Shown piece by piece: positions 61,510 through 64,000 of a stretch of DNA of 64,000 nucleotides. The number at the start of each line of letters is the position of its first letter. Position 1 is the first letter of the stretch. The position numbers and the translations under genes were made by a program. Origin of the DNA: Nonomuraea longispora (GTDB taxonomy: Bacteria > Actinomycetota > Actinomycetes > Streptosporangiales > Streptosporangiaceae); contig NZ_SMJZ01000017.1 in the NCBI RefSeq assembly GCF_004348345.1, positions 1 to 64,000 on the forward strand, written 5' to 3'. Below the pieces are notes generated by a model. It was not told the DNA's origin. It worked only from the letters and a program-made list of their open reading frames with translations, and searched no databases.

Positions 61510-62478
61510 TCACCAGGCGTAGTCCTCCGGCGCGGTGCGGTGGCCGGGGAAGATCTCGTCCAGGCGGGCCAGGGCGTCCTCGTCCAGCTCGATCTCCAGG
61601 GTGCGCATGCTGCCGTCGAGCTGCTCCAGCGTACGCGGGCCGATGATCGGCGCGGTGACCGCGCGCTGCTTGAGCAGCCAGGCGAGGGCCACATAGGCGG
61701 GGTCCTCGTTCAGCTCGTCGCAGAACTTCTCGTACTGCTCGATCTTGTCGCGGTGCTTCTCGAGCTGCTTGACCATGGTGTCCGAGGCCGAACGGCCCTT
61801 GTCGATCTTGCGCAGCACGCCACCGAGCAGGCCGCCGGCCAGCGGGCTCCACGGGATCACGCCGAGTCCGTAGTCCTCACAGGCGGGCAGCACCTCAAGC
61901 TCGACCGCTCGGGTGAGCAGGTTGTAGTGCGACTGCTCGCTCACCAGCCCGTTGAAGTTGCGCCGGGAGGCGCTCTCCTGGGCCTTGGCGATGTGCCAGC
62001 CGGCGAAGTTCGACGACCCCACGTAAATGATCTTGCCCTGCTGTCGCAGGACGTCCATGGCCTCCCAGAACTCGTCGAACGGGGTGTTCCTGTCGATGTG
62101 GTGCGCCTGGTAGATGTCGATGTAGTCGGTCTGCAGCCGCTTGAGTGAGGCGTCGCAGGCCTTGCGGATGTTGAGCGCCGACAGCTTCTGGTCGTTCGGC
62201 CACTCGCTCATCCCGCCGTACAGCTTGGTCGCGATCACCGTCTTCTCCCGGCGTCCGCCGCCCTGCGCGAACCACCGGCCGATGATGTTCTCGGTGATGC
62301 CTTCGCCGAGCTTCCAGCCGTACACGTTGGCGGTGTCGAAGAAGTTGATCCCCAGCTCGTGGGCCCTGTCCATGATCGCGAAGGAGTCTTCCTCCGTGGT
62401 CTGCGGGCCGAAGTTCATCGTGCCGAGGCACAGCGGGCTCACGTGGAGCCCGCTGCGTCCGAGATTGACGTAGTCCAT
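61510..62478 (-). CDS. Aldo/keto reductase
   Basis: 322 residues of AKR (beta/alpha)8 fold, NADPH-dependent. MDYVNLGRSGLHVSPLCLGTMNFG is the normal start; the catalytic Asp and Tyr lie in NFFDTANVYG at about 42-51, the Lys in VIATKLYGG, and YQAHHIDR holds the His. GLGVIPWSPLAGGLLGG is the late cofactor segment. Substrate unknown. A MerR-type dyad (62496-62513) lies 18 bases upstream. Divergent from the MATE gene. Confidence 0.94.
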   Translation of the reverse strand: MDYVNLGRSGLHVSPLCLGTMNFGPQTTEEDSFAIMDRAHELGINFFDTANVYGWKLGEGITENIIGRWFAQGGGRREKTVIATKLYGGMSEWPNDQKLSALNIRKACDASLKRLQTDYIDIYQAHHIDRNTPFDEFWEAMDVLRQQGKIIYVGSSNFAGWHIAKAQESASRRNFNGLVSEQSHYNLLTRAVELEVLPACEDYGLGVIPWSPLAGGLLGGVLRKIDKGRSASDTMVKQLEKHRDKIEQYEKFCDELNEDPAYVALAWLLKQRAVTAPIIGPRTLEQLDGSMRTLEIELDEDALARLDEIFPGHRTAPEDYAW

Positions 62479-62495
62479 GCTTCCAACCCTAAGTA

Positions 62496-62513
62496 CCTGG
62501 AGTGTGCTCCAGG
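62496..62513. promoter_or_regulatory. MerR-type operator dyad upstream of aldo/keto reductase
   Basis: CCTGGAG, TGTG, CTCCAGG: a perfect 7-bp dyad. It resembles the CTTGGAGT-ACTCCAAG-type sites of MerR regulators that sense aldehydes or electrophiles. The regulator is not in the window. It lies in the 98-base divergent region, so it may also affect the MATE gene. Confidence 0.5.
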
Positions 62514-62575
62514 CCATAGGCTTCATTCATGATCTACAGAGAAATGGGGCACTTCCTGCCGCGCTGTCTCCCCTC

Positions 62576-63832
62576 GTGATCGCCCTGCTCAGGGCGGCCG
62601 TCCCGCTCTTCCTGGCCATGGTGACGGGCATGTTCGGCTCGCTGGTGGTCACGTCCGTGCTCGGCCGGTACGACACCGTGGCCCTCGCCGCCTTCGCCGT
62701 CATGTCCGCCGTGCTCACCCCGGCGTCCGCCACGGTGCAGGGAGCGCTGCGCGGGCTCGGGCCGTTCGTCGCCCAGCACAAAGACTCGCCCGCGACGGCC
62801 GTGCCGATCGTGCGGGACGCGCGCTGGCTGGCCATGGCCGCCGGCACGGTGGGCGCGCTCGCGGTGACCTGCGTTCCGCTGCTGGCGCACGCCACGGGGG
62901 TGCCCGGCGAGGTGGTGCGCGAGCTGGGCGCGCTGCCGTACCTCGTCGCGGTCTACCTCCTCGTCTTCGCCTCGACGGGCGGCGCGAGCACCATCCTGGT
63001 GGCGCTCGGGCACCACCGCAGCGTGCTGTGGCCGACCCTGACGTTCGGGCTGCTGCTGAGCGTGCTCACCGTGGCGCTGGTGCCGCCGCTCGGGCTGACC
63101 GGGGTGGGCATCGCGTGGGTGGTCGGGGGAGTCGCGGCGGCGGTCGTGGCGAGTCTCCTGCTGCGCCGCGCGCTCGGCGGCCCCATCGGGCAGGCCAGGC
63201 CCCGGATCGGCGAGATCGTCAAGCTGGCGAGGGTCAGCGTGCCGCTGGCGGGCACCGTACTGATCAAGTTCGGGGTGCTCGGAGTCGTCACTCTCGCGGC
63301 GGGCGGGACCGGCGCGCGCGACACCGCCGCGCATGCCGTGCTGACCATGCTCACCGCGTTCATGATGATGGCCTCGCTCGCCATCGGGCAGGTCTCGGTG
63401 CCGGAGATCGCCCGCGCCGCCGACCCGGCGGCGGCGCGGCGGGCCAACAGGAGCGCGGCCCTGCTCGCGCTCGCCGCCACGCTCGCCGGGGCGGGACTGC
63501 TGCTGGCGTTCGGCTCGCCGCTGGTCACGCTGTTCAGCGACGACCCGGCGGTACGCGAACGCGTGCTCGCGCTGCTGCCGCTGATGACGCTGGCGGCGGT
63601 GGCCGACGCGGCCCAGGCGGTGCAGGGGACCGGGCTCACCGCGCTCAAGCGTTCGGGGGCCAGCCTGGGCTACTTCGCCATCGGGTACGGGCTCCTGGTC
63701 CTGGCCGCCGTTCCCGTGGCCAGGACCTGGGGCATCACCGGGCTGTGGATGGCCATGGCGGTGGCCAACGTGCTGCTGGTGGGGCTCCAGGGCACCGGTT
63801 TCCACCGCCACAGCGCCAAGGTGGCTGGTTAG
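62576..63832 (+). CDS. MATE family efflux transporter
   Basis: About 418 residues from the GTG at 62576; 11-12 membrane helices. VIALLRAAVPLFLAMVTGMFGSLVVTSVLGRYDTVALAAFAVMSAVLTPASATVQGALRGLGPFV and GLTGVGIAWVVGGVAAAVVASLLLRRAL match MATE/DinF-like exporters, which expel drugs by ion exchange. The start is uncertain: the only in-frame codons further up are at 62477 and 62501, inside the divergent promoter, and an ATG in another frame (62529) begins MIYREMGHFLP, so the first helix may be truncated or a frameshift may exist. Confidence 0.82.
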   Translation: MIALLRAAVPLFLAMVTGMFGSLVVTSVLGRYDTVALAAFAVMSAVLTPASATVQGALRGLGPFVAQHKDSPATAVPIVRDARWLAMAAGTVGALAVTCVPLLAHATGVPGEVVRELGALPYLVAVYLLVFASTGGASTILVALGHHRSVLWPTLTFGLLLSVLTVALVPPLGLTGVGIAWVVGGVAAAVVASLLLRRALGGPIGQARPRIGEIVKLARVSVPLAGTVLIKFGVLGVVTLAAGGTGARDTAAHAVLTMLTAFMMMASLAIGQVSVPEIARAADPAAARRANRSAALLALAATLAGAGLLLAFGSPLVTLFSDDPAVRERVLALLPLMTLAAVADAAQAVQGTGLTALKRSGASLGYFAIGYGLLVLAAVPVARTWGITGLWMAMAVANVLLVGLQGTGFHRHSAKVAG

Positions 63833-63835
63833 GGC

Positions 63836-64000
63836 TCAGGAGCGGCACTGACCCGCGCTGGTGAGCTGAGAGGCCGTGGCCCAGTAGCCGGAGGTGGTCT
63901 TCACCCGTCCGCCCTCGGCTGAGCCCTGGTAGACACTGATGATGTTCCCGGCCTTCCACGTTCCGTTGTAGCGAGGGGTGTTGGGGCCCCGCCATCTGGG
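63836..64000 (-). CDS. C-terminal end of an unidentified protein (partial)
   Basis: Reading the minus strand from the window end gives 54 residues to a TGA at 63838-63836: NTPRYNGTWKAGNIISVYQGS followed by GYWATASQLTSAGQCRS. The frame is open to the edge, so the start lies outside. Small beta-rich segment with one cysteine; resembles the end of a secreted actinobacterial protein with an SH3-like or enzyme-inhibitor fold, but I cannot name it. Confidence 0.55.
   Translation of the reverse strand, partial: PRWRGPNTPRYNGTWKAGNIISVYQGSAEGGRVKTTSGYWATASQLTSAGQCRS

Overview
The window is a stretch of a high-GC actinobacterial chromosome. The evidence is very GC-rich coding sequence with frequent GTG and TTG starts, an S-box (SAM) leader of actinobacterial type, CIRCE-controlled groEL, a mycosin protease, bacterial XPB, an actinobacterial HelD/HelR-type ATPase, and DUF1707, DUF2530, DUF3027 and DUF3263 proteins. 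The style fits Streptosporangiales or Streptomycetales relatives (for example Nonomuraea-like), but genus is inference only. It is ordinary chromosome: no phage, transposase, integrase, CRISPR array or tRNA was recognised.

Layout. 1-370: 3' end of a 23S rRNA, a 5S rRNA and its terminator. 0.6-5.8 kb: single genes (methyltransferase, divergent RidA/TetR pair with an operator-like palindrome, PhzF, SepF-like protein, membrane protein of unknown function). 5.9-11.8 kb, minus strand: CtpE-like P-type ATPase overlapping argS, then plsX and a DUF1707 protein. 12-17.5 kb: KamA-family radical SAM enzyme, a secreted protein, a gene-poor repeat-bearing stretch, and a polysaccharide-type ABC exporter pair. 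17.9-23.7 kb: complete five-gene oligopeptide/dipeptide ABC importer. 23.7-27.1 kb, minus: lipid-transfer-type thiolase with its DUF35 partner, and an orphan mycosin with a coupled partner. 27.2-31.7 kb: SAM hydrolase-type protein, DUF3263, convergent otsB and otsA, ECF sigma factor.

31.7-36.2 kb holds the best-controlled region: SAM riboswitch, threonine synthase, a MoaD/CysO-like sulfur carrier, a cold-shock protein, and groEL behind two tandem CIRCE elements, followed by a tiny secreted peptide. 36.2-47.7 kb: PEBP-like protein, HelR-type RNA polymerase ATPase, XPB helicase, acyl-CoA ligase, a short P-loop-like protein, and a Helicase_C_3/WYL protein head-to-head with a membrane protein. 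47.7-57.2 kb: TetR regulator, HAD phosphatase, second cold-shock protein, MFS protein, DUF3027, and a 1010-residue sacsin-like GHKL ATPase, then a lipoprotein peptidase. 57.2-64 kb: DUF2530, NCS2 purine permease, MarR-MFS operon with an operator over the start codon, RNA 2',3'-cyclic phosphodiesterase, aldo/keto reductase, MATE transporter, and the 3' end of another gene.

No single obviously new multi-gene system stands out. The most promising leads are the two CIRCE elements, the SAM riboswitch whose closing helix abuts or overlaps the thrC ribosome-binding site, the head-to-head Helicase_C_3/membrane protein pair with 3 bp between start codons, the reduced P-loop protein, the sacsin-like/DUF3027/cold-shock neighbourhood, and several very small membrane or secreted proteins. 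All functional calls come from reading motifs by eye, without database searches.
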